Below, piece after piece: positions 29,482 through 38,892 of a stretch of 64,000 nucleotides of DNA. Within the stretch, counting starts at the first letter, position 1. Each line of letters opens with the position of its first letter. The notes under the pieces were generated by a model that saw only the letters and a program-made list of their open reading frames with translations, was not told where the DNA came from and searched no databases. The position numbers were made by a program, and so were the translations under genes. The stretch lies in NCBI RefSeq assembly GCF_900107775.1, contig NZ_FNRF01000004.1, positions 359,388 to 423,387 of the forward strand, written 5' to 3'. The DNA comes from Xylanibacter ruminicola (GTDB taxonomy: Bacteria > Bacteroidota > Bacteroidia > Bacteroidales > Bacteroidaceae).

Positions 29482-30356
29482 TTCTCTCTACTCAACATAT
29501 ATCGATCATACACATATTTCATACACCCCAATGGATAAAGCAACACCGTCAGCAGTCGACGTGGAGAGGCAGAAAACAAAGTATGGTCTTGAACAAATAA
29601 CGACAAAGATATATAGCATATCACACTATGTATTAATCCTTTCTTTCTCAACCGAATACGCTGTGCATGATATTCACGATGACCACGAGGATTACTGAAC
29701 AATAACTTTCGATAGCTCATCGTATATCCATCTTGTCGGTACTCGCAGTTCTGCGAAATATACGGATGAAATATAAACTGATAGTCCTCATCTAACCTAT
29801 CGTAGATATACACGTCGGTAACAAATTTCTCACCATCGAAACTAGGATAGGGATAATTCCTCAGGATATTCGTCAACAGAAAAATTGTTGTCTCTCCACC
29901 ATAATATCTACAAAGATTATATAGAGAACCATGTGAAGGTGCTGCTGTTAAGTCATGTCGACCGTGTAATGACCTTCTTAACGATACCATTCCTGCTACA
30001 TGCTTTTCATTATAGTCGTTCCGGTGAATATCCCAAAAGTCCAAACTGTCTTTTACAACGTTCTCGTTCGATAGCTGATCATCACTATCTATACAAACAA
30101 ATAATTCCGAATTTGTCATACCGACAGCTCTGTTAAACGCACGCATCTTACCACCATTCTCTTGACAATACAAGCAAATAGCAACCTTTTTCTCACGTAT
30201 CCACTCTTCCACCAGTTCCTTGGTATTATCTGTCGAGCCATCATCCACCACTAGCCACTCAAAGTCCTGGTATGTCTGTTGGCACAGGCTCTCATACAAT
30301 TTCGGTAGAATATACGCTCTGTTATAAGTTGGTGTAAAAATAGTCAATCGTTTCAT
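29478..30356 (-). CDS. Glycosyltransferase family 2
   Basis: A 292-aa GT2 enzyme: MKRLTIFTPTYNRAYILPKL, WLVVDDGSTDNTKELVEEW and LFVCIDSDDQLS. It is close in style to the gene at 31517-32500, which shares the FTPTYNR/FTPAFNR start and CIDSDD; the two may be an old duplication. The frame extends to 30386, but MKRLTIF is the natural start. Confidence 0.88.
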   Translation of the reverse strand: MKRLTIFTPTYNRAYILPKLYESLCQQTYQDFEWLVVDDGSTDNTKELVEEWIREKKVAICLYCQENGGKMRAFNRAVGMTNSELFVCIDSDDQLSNENVVKDSLDFWDIHRNDYNEKHVAGMVSLRRSLHGRHDLTAAPSHGSLYNLCRYYGGETTIFLLTNILRNYPYPSFDGEKFVTDVYIYDRLDEDYQFIFHPYISQNCEYRQDGYTMSYRKLLFSNPRGHREYHAQRIRLRKKGLIHSVICYISLSLFVQDHTLFSASPRRLLTVLLYPLGCMKYVYDRYMLSREK

Positions 30357-30428
30357 ATTACTAAAATCGATATCACAACGCGACACAACAATGTAGGGAT
30401 ATTGGATATCGCTCCCATTGCATATATC

Positions 30429-31508
30429 TTAAGTTTTGTCATCGACTTCCTTATATAATTCATTATACTTCTCCACCATCTTACTGATGTCGAACAAGCG
30501 AGCCTTTTCATAGCATGCCTCAGCAACTTGCTTATATAACTGCTGATTATCATGCAACTGGCGAATCAAGTCAGCTAACGCCTTATCATCACCATGCGGG
30601 AACAACAATCCAGAGCCTTCGGTAATTTCATGCAATCCTTTTACGTCACTTGCTATAAAGGGTTTTCCTACGGACATACCTTCAATATTAGAAAGCGAAA
30701 GGCCCTCCCAATGGCTAGACATCACGACCACGTCAGCCGCTTTCAGAATATTGGCGACATCAGTTCGAAGCCCATAAAATCTAACCTGACCATCCAACTT
30801 CAAGTCATTTACAAGTGATTTAAGTTCACTTCTCCTTACTCCGTCACCCACTAACCAAAGCTCATAGCTTTCTTTAGGTAGCCTACTAATCGCTCTTATC
30901 AATGTATCCTGATCCTTGGCCTCGCGGAAACCAGCCACCATCACGACAGAAAACCTACCATAATTTAAATTTTCTAAAGGAGTCGCATTATGGAAAGCAT
31001 CCACATCCACCCCGTTATTGATGGTGCATATATTAGAAGCCGTTCCACCCAAATATCCTATTAACGTATTCTCTGCTATCTCTGATATACAAATCACTTT
31101 ATGATAGTGTCTGTACATCCACTTGTCAATCAGTCTTAATACTCCCCCTTGTTCTCTTTTTCTGTTATTAGTGCTATGCTCTGTCGTCACGAGTTTCTTG
31201 CGGCAAAACTGATTTGCAATAGCAGCAAACAATTGCGGTGAAGAATTGTGCGTATGTACGATATCATATTGCCGCATAATATGCCAAAGCTTCATGATAT
31301 ACCATGGATTATAATAGGATTCTCCTAACTTATATATCTTACATTCCTGACATTCCCGTTCCAACCGTTCCATCAGAGCAGTCTGCTGCCCATTAAACAC
31401 CACCACGCCAACTTCGTGACCAAGCTCACGGAATCGAGGCATCATGTTTACCACCAACGTCTCAGCCCCCCCAGTCTGTAGTGATGTGATTACATGTAAT
31501 AATCTCAT
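30429..31508 (-). CDS. Glycosyltransferase family 4
   Basis: A 359-aa GT-B enzyme: MRLLHVITSLQTGGAETLVV, VTTEHSTNNR, VVMVAGFREAKDQDTLIRAI and the acidic site in VVMSSHWEGLSLSNIEGMSVGKP. It is probably a retaining transferase using a UDP- or GDP-sugar at the cytoplasmic membrane face. A 72-bp gap separates it from the next GT2 gene; no promoter seen there. Confidence 0.9.
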   Translation of the reverse strand: MRLLHVITSLQTGGAETLVVNMMPRFRELGHEVGVVVFNGQQTALMERLERECQECKIYKLGESYYNPWYIMKLWHIMRQYDIVHTHNSSPQLFAAIANQFCRKKLVTTEHSTNNRKREQGGVLRLIDKWMYRHYHKVICISEIAENTLIGYLGGTASNICTINNGVDVDAFHNATPLENLNYGRFSVVMVAGFREAKDQDTLIRAISRLPKESYELWLVGDGVRRSELKSLVNDLKLDGQVRFYGLRTDVANILKAADVVVMSSHWEGLSLSNIEGMSVGKPFIASDVKGLHEITEGSGLLFPHGDDKALADLIRQLHDNQQLYKQVAEACYEKARLFDISKMVEKYNELYKEVDDKT

Positions 31509-31516
31509 TGTATGAT

Positions 31517-32500
31517 TTATTTACAAGCCTTATACCTTATATAAATATTATAGACTACACCCAATGGAACAGCCAGCAACACCAGTCCTTTATCATTACT
31601 ATTCCTTAGCCAAGAAGAATCGCGACTGAAGATACAAGCTGAAACATAGTGGGCACAAAGACTAAGCTTTTTGAAAAAGTTCAATCCTCTAGTCATACTC
31701 AGTTCCATCAGCCTATAACGGGCATAGCTCTTTGGCGAGCGCTTGTATTGCTTGAATATCGCCTGTGACATCGAATCTGCGCCAATCTGATATTCCACCC
31801 AGCAGAAATTCTTGTTCACTATCCACATCTGATATTTATCAAACAGTTGCATTTGCATATAGTGGGGATTGTAATCTTTCTCACCTTCAAAACCTATCTG
31901 TGGGCAATATCTCCTCATCAAATCTGTGCGAAACACATACTTTGAATCACCTTTATGATCCAAATCGAAAATCCATGCAGATTGATTATCAACCGAAAAA
32001 AAACCTCCTATTGGAAGTTTGTCCAAGACATTATAATCAAGACCAGCTATACCACCTATACCCGCGCGTTTATCTGCAGAAAGATTATCCCAAACACACT
32101 TTACATTCTCTACTAAATCCTCTGGTGCATAATCATCAGAATCTATGCAAACACACAACTCCGTTTGAACAGTCTGAAACGCTACATTATATCCAGTAAA
32201 TAACCCACCATTAGGTTTGCGGATATATTCAATTCGCAGTCCTTCAGCATTGAGGGTGAAATGGTCCAAAGTCGTTTCTTCAAGTTGTCTCCCCATCCAG
32301 TCGTAAGCAGCTCCTGCCTCCTGCACCTTCTCACCCAACGAAAGAAGCCATTCACGCGTCCCGTCAGACGACCCGTCGTCGATGACTAGCCATTCAAAGT
32401 CCTTGCACGTCTGGCTTAGCAAGCTTTCGTAGGTTCGCCCAATAGTATGTACCCGATTAAAAGCGGGTGTAAAAACTGTTAATATTGATTTTGTATTCAT
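31517..32500 (-). CDS. Glycosyltransferase family 2
   Basis: About 327 aa, GT2: MNTKSILTVFTPAFNRVHTI, FEWLVIDDGSSDGTREWL, IEYIRKPNGGLFTGYNVAF and CVCIDSDDYAPEDLV. It starts a few bases after the EpsG-like stop; the longer frame to 32542 would overlap that gene. Confidence 0.88.
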   Translation of the reverse strand: MNTKSILTVFTPAFNRVHTIGRTYESLLSQTCKDFEWLVIDDGSSDGTREWLLSLGEKVQEAGAAYDWMGRQLEETTLDHFTLNAEGLRIEYIRKPNGGLFTGYNVAFQTVQTELCVCIDSDDYAPEDLVENVKCVWDNLSADKRAGIGGIAGLDYNVLDKLPIGGFFSVDNQSAWIFDLDHKGDSKYVFRTDLMRRYCPQIGFEGEKDYNPHYMQMQLFDKYQMWIVNKNFCWVEYQIGADSMSQAIFKQYKRSPKSYARYRLMELSMTRGLNFFKKLSLCAHYVSACIFSRDSSWLRNSNDKGLVLLAVPLGVVYNIYIRYKACK

Positions 32501-32504
32501 TTTT

Positions 32505-33626
32505 TTATTTTCCCAATAGCCATAATATCGTTGTAAAGCCAAAATGGGCTAAAAGTATCAGGGCTGTTTTCTTACTATGCTTTTCCTTAAACACATCAAA
32601 ATTCATAAGTGGGTATGCTAAAACAATGGGATAGATAAACCATGAGAGATAGGCGATTCGATTCGAAAAAATAGCTCTGATGGCCAATACCCAAAACGAA
32701 TTGGCATACATATAGGTACCTAACAGGAGTAAATAGGTATTATTATAAAGTTTTCGCTTAAAAATGGTGTACCATGCTAATAGGATTGGCATAGAACTAT
32801 ACAGCAAAAAGTCCCAACGGAAGCGGTGCTCAAGAATCATACCATCAGCTTCATTGCTTTGCAAATTTCCTGCTAATCTTTCATCATAACTCATTGATGA
32901 TAACATAGCATCAATCTGACCACCAATAGCCAAACTGACACCGATAGCCCCAAGCCAAGCAATAAACATATATTTAGGTTTACGTACATAAAAAGAAAAA
33001 AACAGGGCCGCCGCCGACAATAATGCTGACTTATGAAATCCTATAGATAAAAGACAAAAAATAGCAGCCAAAACAATCTTTTTTTTACATAATGATGCCA
33101 CAGCTAAAATCATTATGCTACAAGCGATTCCATTACGAACTCCATTTGTACCAAAAGAATAAAATTCAAATGCACCAACGCAGAATAACATCAATAATGC
33201 TCCATGCTTCTTGTCAATCTGCCAACAGCCCCATAACATAGGAATGAGATAGCAACACGTCATCAACATAAGCCACAGATGCACATCCATGATTTCTGCA
33301 CAAAACTTTTGGATGGTGTAGAACAGCCAATCAGACTTAATATCGACTGCACCTTGCATGTTAAAGACCCCATAGTTTTTCAATAGCCAGTATGTATTTG
33401 CATAAACTCCTGTGTCGCCAAAATAGCCTGAATATACAGGTCTAAGCCCATAGAAGACGATAAAAAATAAAGAGAATAATAATAACGGCTGATAGTTAAA
33501 CGCTCGTTCAATCACAGCATATCTTTGATATTTATTGATTGTATTAAATCGTGACACCGTCATCAACATCACGACAAACCAATAAACGAAATAATAATAC
33601 TTAGAAAACGGTGCCAAAAACTCCAT
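32505..33626 (-). CDS. EpsG family polysaccharide polymerase (Wzy-like)
   Basis: A 373-aa membrane protein with about ten hydrophobic spans and the EpsG pattern: FFIVFYGLRPVYSGYFGDTG, FYSFGTNGVRNGIACSIMIL and LLSIGFHKSALLSAAALFF. EpsG-like proteins are candidates for the Wzy polymerase that joins repeat units in the periplasm. It is the only polymerase candidate in the operon. 113 bp without a gene separate it from the phosphonate genes. Confidence 0.85.
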   Translation of the reverse strand: MEFLAPFSKYYYFVYWFVVMLMTVSRFNTINKYQRYAVIERAFNYQPLLLFSLFFIVFYGLRPVYSGYFGDTGVYANTYWLLKNYGVFNMQGAVDIKSDWLFYTIQKFCAEIMDVHLWLMLMTCCYLIPMLWGCWQIDKKHGALLMLFCVGAFEFYSFGTNGVRNGIACSIMILAVASLCKKKIVLAAIFCLLSIGFHKSALLSAAALFFSFYVRKPKYMFIAWLGAIGVSLAIGGQIDAMLSSMSYDERLAGNLQSNEADGMILEHRFRWDFLLYSSMPILLAWYTIFKRKLYNNTYLLLLGTYMYANSFWVLAIRAIFSNRIAYLSWFIYPIVLAYPLMNFDVFKEKHSKKTALILLAHFGFTTILWLLGK

Positions 33627-33739
33627 TCTACAGCTATAAAATATTAAACATTATTTTCTTACCACAATCTTAACATATATCCCTCAAAACAGCCTGGCAT
33701 CCAGTAATTTGAATATGCCTTCTGTTACAATTCTTTCCC

Positions 33740-34849
33740 TTATATAATAGTATCATAAAGATAGCGTATAGTCTTATCTTTTAATTCAATAGGATTATTT
33801 TTCAATCTTACAAGATTAACCGATGCAGAAAGCATCAGCAAGTCATCTTCCTTACGATCAGATACCGGATTCCAAAGTTCCATATCTACCATCATATGAC
33901 GTAAGCATACTATGGCTTGATGAGGATTTTCGCATCCCATTGCATGGGCAATATCCATAAAGATATCTAAAAGATAATCGCTCCCCCTTTTGTCAATACA
34001 CTTATCAAGATTGTTAAGCATATACTCCCAAATTTCAGGCAAGCATACTGCTACAGCATGACCATGAGGGAGTTTATAGAGTGAAGTTAACTTATAGCTC
34101 ATCGCATGGGCTGCCGTAGTTTGAGTGATATTGATAGCCTTACCTCCATAGTTTGCAGCCAGCATAATCTGAACAGCGGCCTCGTCATCATTCTCGAAGA
34201 TGTACTTGCGCCAGTTCTCCATGATAAGTTCTATAGTTTTACGACTATATTCATAACTTTCTTCGGTAGAATTGACTGACCACCAAGATTCTATACCCTG
34301 GCAAAGGGCATCCATCATGGTGCATTTCTTCTGATACAATGGAAGAGTCTTTAGAACTGATGGTTCAAGAATAGCATAATCAGGCAAAACACCTTCATTG
34401 GTTACCGTCTGCTTAGCGCCCTCATAATACATCACTGCATTATGAGTGGACTCACTACCAGTACCTGCCGTTGTAGGGATTGCAATGAAGGGGATCTTAG
34501 ATCCATCACACTCTACTCTTGTACTTACCAATGGCGGAATAAGGGCTGCATTGCCGTCCTTGGTCAGAACTGCAAGTTTGATACACTTTGCTACATCGAT
34601 AGCACTACCGCCACCAACAGCCAAGATGCTATCGCACTTGGTTATCTGGAATAGGTCGACACCCTTGCACACCTGATCGTAAAGAGGATTAGGAGTGAAG
34701 TCTGAGAATAGAACATGTGGCGTACCCATGTTCTCTATATCATGCTTAATATTCAGAAAAGGATAAGAAGAGTCGCAAACCACGAAAACCTTAGTTACAC
34801 CTTCCAATGCCTCACCTAAATGAGAGATTCCGTTATATATTACTTGCAT
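33740..34849 (-). CDS. Iron-containing alcohol dehydrogenase, probable phosphonoacetaldehyde reductase
   Basis: A 369-aa group III alcohol dehydrogenase: SILAVGGGSAIDVAKCIKL binds NAD(P), PTTAGTGSESTHNAVMYYEG follows, and metal ligands lie in MMDALCQGIE, AMSYKLTSLYKLPHGHAV. It overlaps the end of the phosphonopyruvate decarboxylase gene by 10 bp. In this context it most likely reduces phosphonoacetaldehyde to 2-hydroxyethylphosphonate, as related enzymes do in other phosphonate pathways. No transaminase for 2-aminoethylphosphonate is found nearby. Confidence 0.85.
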   Translation of the reverse strand: MQVIYNGISHLGEALEGVTKVFVVCDSSYPFLNIKHDIENMGTPHVLFSDFTPNPLYDQVCKGVDLFQITKCDSILAVGGGSAIDVAKCIKLAVLTKDGNAALIPPLVSTRVECDGSKIPFIAIPTTAGTGSESTHNAVMYYEGAKQTVTNEGVLPDYAILEPSVLKTLPLYQKKCTMMDALCQGIESWWSVNSTEESYEYSRKTIELIMENWRKYIFENDDEAAVQIMLAANYGGKAINITQTTAAHAMSYKLTSLYKLPHGHAVAVCLPEIWEYMLNNLDKCIDKRGSDYLLDIFMDIAHAMGCENPHQAIVCLRHMMVDMELWNPVSDRKEDDLLMLSASVNLVRLKNNPIELKDKTIRYLYDTII

Positions 34850-35961
34850 AAGAATTCCATTAATGCTTCCTTGTTCTGGATTGGAGTAGTAGTAGGTCTG
34901 CCAAGATCCTTACGGTTACCCTTCTTGACCTTGACTTCAAGGAACACAGGTCCCTCACCAAGATTAGAAAGTTGCTTTTGCAAATCTGCTTTATTATCAA
35001 CAGAGAAGATCTGCTTATAACCTACAGCCTTTGCTATAGCAGGCAAATCAATCTTCAAGCCTACCGTAGGCTGGCCACCTACAGAATCATGGGCACCATT
35101 GTTGAACACTACATGCACATAGTTCTTCGGAGCTTTATTGGCAACAATAGCCATACTGCCCATGTGCATAATACTAGCACCATCGCCATCAAAACACCAT
35201 ACCTTTCTGTCCTGTTTGGCCAAGGCAATACCAAGTGCAATCTGAGAGGCATGTCCCATAGAACCAACGGTCAGAAAATCACGCTCATGGTTTTCGTTCA
35301 TCGCTGTGCGATACTCGAAGAGCTCACGGCTAATCATTCCAGTTGTCGATACAATGGCATCCTTTTCACCAAGGGCTGCAGCAACAGTCTGTATAGCCTC
35401 TTCACGACTCATAGTCAGGTCGTTCTTCTCTACGTTCTGAAGGGTATAGGCATCAAAGGTGTCTTTCTCGATAACAATTGCATAGCATTGTTTGGTTGCC
35501 TGCATAAAAGCAACAGCCTTCTTAATCTGTGCCTCAGCCTTATCCTCTTCTTTAGAGAGGACAGTATAGTCAATGCCCATAACATTCAACAATCCTGTTG
35601 TCACCTTACCCTGCTTTACATGCTGGGGCTCATCATGAACTCCGGGTTTTCCACGCCATCCAATCACCAATAGAACAGGAATGTTATAAACATCAGGATC
35701 TGTCAGAGAAGCCAGAGGGTTGATGATATTCCCCTCCCCAGAGTTCTGCATATAGACTACAGGAATCTGACTGGTTGCCAAGTAATGACCTGCAGCCAAG
35801 CCCATTGCGCCACCCTCGTTGGCAGCAATGATATTATGTGCTGCATCAGCATGGTCTGTAATATAGGCACAAAGATTCTTCAGCAGAGAATCAGGCACGC
35901 CAGCATAGAAATCAATGCCATAGCTGGCTAATGCATCATAGAAAAACTTTGGACTAATCAT
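34840..35961 (-). CDS. aepY: Phosphonopyruvate decarboxylase
   Basis: A 373-aa thiamin-diphosphate enzyme that decarboxylates phosphonopyruvate to phosphonoacetaldehyde and so drives the unfavourable PEP mutase reaction forward. Pyr-domain: GIDFYAGVPDSLLKNLCAYI, NEGGAMGLAAGHYLAT. PP-domain: FLTVGSMGHASQIALGIALA and the ThDP motif VWCFDGDGASIMHMG...NNGAHDSVGGQ. Length is typical. Its start overlaps the aepX stop by 1 nt. Confidence 0.95.
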   Translation of the reverse strand: MISPKFFYDALASYGIDFYAGVPDSLLKNLCAYITDHADAAHNIIAANEGGAMGLAAGHYLATSQIPVVYMQNSGEGNIINPLASLTDPDVYNIPVLLVIGWRGKPGVHDEPQHVKQGKVTTGLLNVMGIDYTVLSKEEDKAEAQIKKAVAFMQATKQCYAIVIEKDTFDAYTLQNVEKNDLTMSREEAIQTVAAALGEKDAIVSTTGMISRELFEYRTAMNENHERDFLTVGSMGHASQIALGIALAKQDRKVWCFDGDGASIMHMGSMAIVANKAPKNYVHVVFNNGAHDSVGGQPTVGLKIDLPAIAKAVGYKQIFSVDNKADLQKQLSNLGEGPVFLEVKVKKGNRKDLGRPTTTPIQNKEALMEFLCK

Positions 35962-37970
35962 TACTCTTCAGGAATTAAGGTGATAATTTCTTTAATTGAC
36001 ATACACTTGTCATCACACTCCTTGGCACGATGGTTCTCCAAGATGGTACGTGCAGCATCCTGCATGGCAGGGAAACCTGTACGTGTGAGCTGGTTAGCGT
36101 AGATAACCACATTCACGCCACGCTCCTTGAATTCAGCTTCCGTAACAGTGTTGAATGAGGTAGGAACAACCACAATAGGAGTGGTGCTGTTCTTCTCACG
36201 GAACTTAGCTACAAACTCGAAAATTTCAGCAGGATCTTTCTTGCGGCTGTGAATCATAATGGCGTCAGCACCGGCCTCACTGAAGGCAAAGGCACGCTCC
36301 AAAGCGTCTTCCATACCCTGTTCCAAAATCAGAGACTCAATACGAGCGCATATCATGAACTCCTTGGTCTTCTGAGCTTTCTTACCGGCACGAATCTTCT
36401 CGCAAAAATCTGGAATTGCAGCCTGCGTCTGTTTGACCTCAGTACCAAAGAGACTGTTCTTCTTTAAACCGGTCTTATCTTCAATAATAACCATAGAAAC
36501 GCCCATACGCTCCAAAGAACGGACAGTATAAACAAAGTGCTCTGTCAAGCCACCGGTATCTCCATCAAAGATGATAGGCTTGGTGGTCACTTCCATAATG
36601 TCATCAATAGTACGGAAACGTGAAGTCATATCCACCAGCTCAATATCGGGCTTACCTTTGGCGGTTGAGTCGCAAAGGCTACTTACCCACATGGCATCGA
36701 ACTGATAGGTTTTGCCATCCTGGAGTACCTTGGTATTCTCTACGATCAGGCCCGTGATACCACTGTGAGCTTCCATAGCCGTAACAAGTCCCTTCATATT
36801 GATGAGCTTGCGCAAACGACCACGACGAACATCAGGCATAGATGCCTCTGCACGATGGGCTGCATCCAGCTCTTTATACATGGGGTTGTTGCTATAGGGA
36901 TACTCAACGAGTTTGCCGCCGTATGAAGCAAGAATCTCACATACCTCCTGGCGAATAGGTTTCTGGAAACCTTCGCACCAGTCATTGCCATGAACGAGGA
37001 AATCAGGCTTCAAGGCTTCAAGGTTTTCCTTATAAGAGAGTGTTTTCTGCTCTACTACACGCTCAACCCCTGCCATATTCTCAAAGAGCGCCTTGCGCTC
37101 TGCAAACGGAATCAGCGGATAGCGCTTAAAGCTTGAGATAGCCTCATCGCTAAGCACACCGATAATCAATCGCCCCAAGCGACGTGCCTTATTAATAATT
37201 GCAACATGTCCACTATGAATGTACTCTGTAGAGAAACACATATAAACTGTGCGCTCATTGATTTCCTTCACACGCTTGCTGACCACCTCCAAGTCTTCAG
37301 GAGTGTCAATCTCAGCGCAAAGCATATCCTGCACATCGCAAGGATAAATCTTGCACTTGTCACTTACCTCGTTGAAGGCGTTCTCTGCATACACCTTTCG
37401 GTTGTCGCTTTCACAGAACTTCTCAATATTAGCCAGCCATACCAGCCAATCCTCTTTCTTTATTTTGTAGAGAGGCTGTGCAGTCATTGCATTGTCAAAG
37501 AATTCAATACCAACTTTCTCTATCTGACCATCCTTGATGACAGCCTTAAAATCCTTCTCAGGAAGAGGCAAAGTGCTACTCACAGCCATACAGCTGTTCT
37601 CGTTGTCAATCACTGCCTCCATTACCTGGCTCTCAAACACCAAATCACCATGCATCAGAATGATGTCATCATCCTTCAGTTCCTCTTTAGCACAGTAGAT
37701 ACTATAAACATAATTGGTTTTATCGTAGAGCGGATTATTTACAAATGTGAACTTAATAGGCAAATGCAATGCATTGCAATAATCAACTAAAACCTTGTCA
37801 TAGTATCCTGTTGTCATCACAACCTCCTCAACACCGAATGAATTAAGTATTCGCAACTGTCTACTCAAAATGGAGTTCTTAAACGAGATTTCCGTCATAC
37901 ACTTGGGATGCTCATTTGTTATCATCCCCATTCGCGAACCGAGGCCGCTATTTAATATTAATGCTTTCAT
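35961..37970 (-). CDS. aepX: PEP mutase with two N-terminal nucleotidyltransferase domains
   Basis: A three-domain protein of about 669 aa. Residues 1-235 are a sugar-phosphate/choline-phosphate nucleotidyltransferase-like domain (MKALILNSGLGSRMG, HPKCMTEI). Residues 240-370 are a cytidylyltransferase-like Rossmann domain with the HxGH-type motif SGHV (YIHSGHVAIINKARRLGRLI). Residues 385-669 are PEP mutase with the diagnostic IIEDKTGLKKNSLFG, FDGDTGG and KPIIFDG. PEP mutase makes phosphonopyruvate from PEP, the committed step of phosphonate synthesis. The fused cytidylyltransferase part suggests that the final phosphonate is activated as a CMP ester and handed to LicD. GTG 37979 would add three residues; ATG 37970 is preferred. 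Confidence 0.93.
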   Translation of the reverse strand: MKALILNSGLGSRMGMITNEHPKCMTEISFKNSILSRQLRILNSFGVEEVVMTTGYYDKVLVDYCNALHLPIKFTFVNNPLYDKTNYVYSIYCAKEELKDDDIILMHGDLVFESQVMEAVIDNENSCMAVSSTLPLPEKDFKAVIKDGQIEKVGIEFFDNAMTAQPLYKIKKEDWLVWLANIEKFCESDNRKVYAENAFNEVSDKCKIYPCDVQDMLCAEIDTPEDLEVVSKRVKEINERTVYMCFSTEYIHSGHVAIINKARRLGRLIIGVLSDEAISSFKRYPLIPFAERKALFENMAGVERVVEQKTLSYKENLEALKPDFLVHGNDWCEGFQKPIRQEVCEILASYGGKLVEYPYSNNPMYKELDAAHRAEASMPDVRRGRLRKLINMKGLVTAMEAHSGITGLIVENTKVLQDGKTYQFDAMWVSSLCDSTAKGKPDIELVDMTSRFRTIDDIMEVTTKPIIFDGDTGGLTEHFVYTVRSLERMGVSMVIIEDKTGLKKNSLFGTEVKQTQAAIPDFCEKIRAGKKAQKTKEFMICARIESLILEQGMEDALERAFAFSEAGADAIMIHSRKKDPAEIFEFVAKFREKNSTTPIVVVPTSFNTVTEAEFKERGVNVVIYANQLTRTGFPAMQDAARTILENHRAKECDDKCMSIKEIITLIPEE

Positions 37971-37991
37971 ATGATTCACTTGTTTTATCTA

Positions 37992-38825
37992 TTATATCTC
38001 TTTAAAAACCCATTCGTTAAAATATTTACTATAGCGATGATCCTCATTAGGAAGTTTCATATAATCGCCATAATGAACTCTCAGGACATTGTCATAGCCG
38101 GAAGGTATTGGCATTTTCCGCCCCTCATAGTCGCGATAGGATATTTTAAACCATTCTTTCTTCCAGATGGTTTTAAAACCAACGACTATTAGTTTATCAG
38201 ATTGATTGGTTGGGTCAACAAGCATTTTATAGCCCCACTTTTCAATTCTTCTTTCTCCAATAATCATCCTAAATAAATGGGCCACATCCAATATACGTTT
38301 GTATAAGAATCCTTTGATCGGTATGTTATGTCTATCAATTGCAAGCTTTAAAAGTTTCTTTTCACTTTTATTCAAGCCAACAATTCTCAGGCCCTTCCAT
38401 ATTTTCGTTAGCAAAACCACCTGTTTTTCTGTCAAATTTCTCATACTGTCTATACAAAAGATATCTAATTGCACATTATTCATGACATCTATATGTTCTG
38501 TTCCAGGAAGGCAATAGGTTGTTCCAAGTTTTCCAATTTTTATCTCAGAGATGTAATCAGAGCTTCCACTCCCCATTATCTTCACTCTATATTTGGCATT
38601 ATCAAAATCGTCTTTTGCCTCTTTTACAAACTTCTTATAGTTTTCACGTGTCATCCCAACATCCACATCATCATCCCAAGGAATAACACCTCCATGACGG
38701 ATACAACCTAAAAGAGTTCCATACATAAGAAAATATTCTATTTTATGTTTTTTACACACCTCATCTAACAACAATAACAATTCGTTATTGATTTCATGAA
38801 CACGTTTTAAATCACTGAGTGTCAT
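37992..38825 (-). CDS. LicD family phosphotransferase
   Basis: A 277-aa LicD-type enzyme: YFLMYGTLLGCIRHGGVIPWDDDVDVGM holds the conserved G-T-L-L-G and WDDDxD metal site, and KLPNEDHRYSKYFNEW lies near the end. LicD proteins transfer phosphocholine or similar groups from CDP/CMP carriers to glycans. Directly upstream of aepX it is the obvious candidate to attach the phosphonate to the polysaccharide. Confidence 0.9.
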   Translation of the reverse strand: MTLSDLKRVHEINNELLLLLDEVCKKHKIEYFLMYGTLLGCIRHGGVIPWDDDVDVGMTRENYKKFVKEAKDDFDNAKYRVKIMGSGSSDYISEIKIGKLGTTYCLPGTEHIDVMNNVQLDIFCIDSMRNLTEKQVVLLTKIWKGLRIVGLNKSEKKLLKLAIDRHNIPIKGFLYKRILDVAHLFRMIIGERRIEKWGYKMLVDPTNQSDKLIVVGFKTIWKKEWFKISYRDYEGRKMPIPSGYDNVLRVHYGDYMKLPNEDHRYSKYFNEWVFKEI

Positions 38826-38892
38826 AGTTTTAATTATTTATTTATCAGAATCAAATCTCAAGCAACTGAATCTATTTCAAAGTAATAATTCT

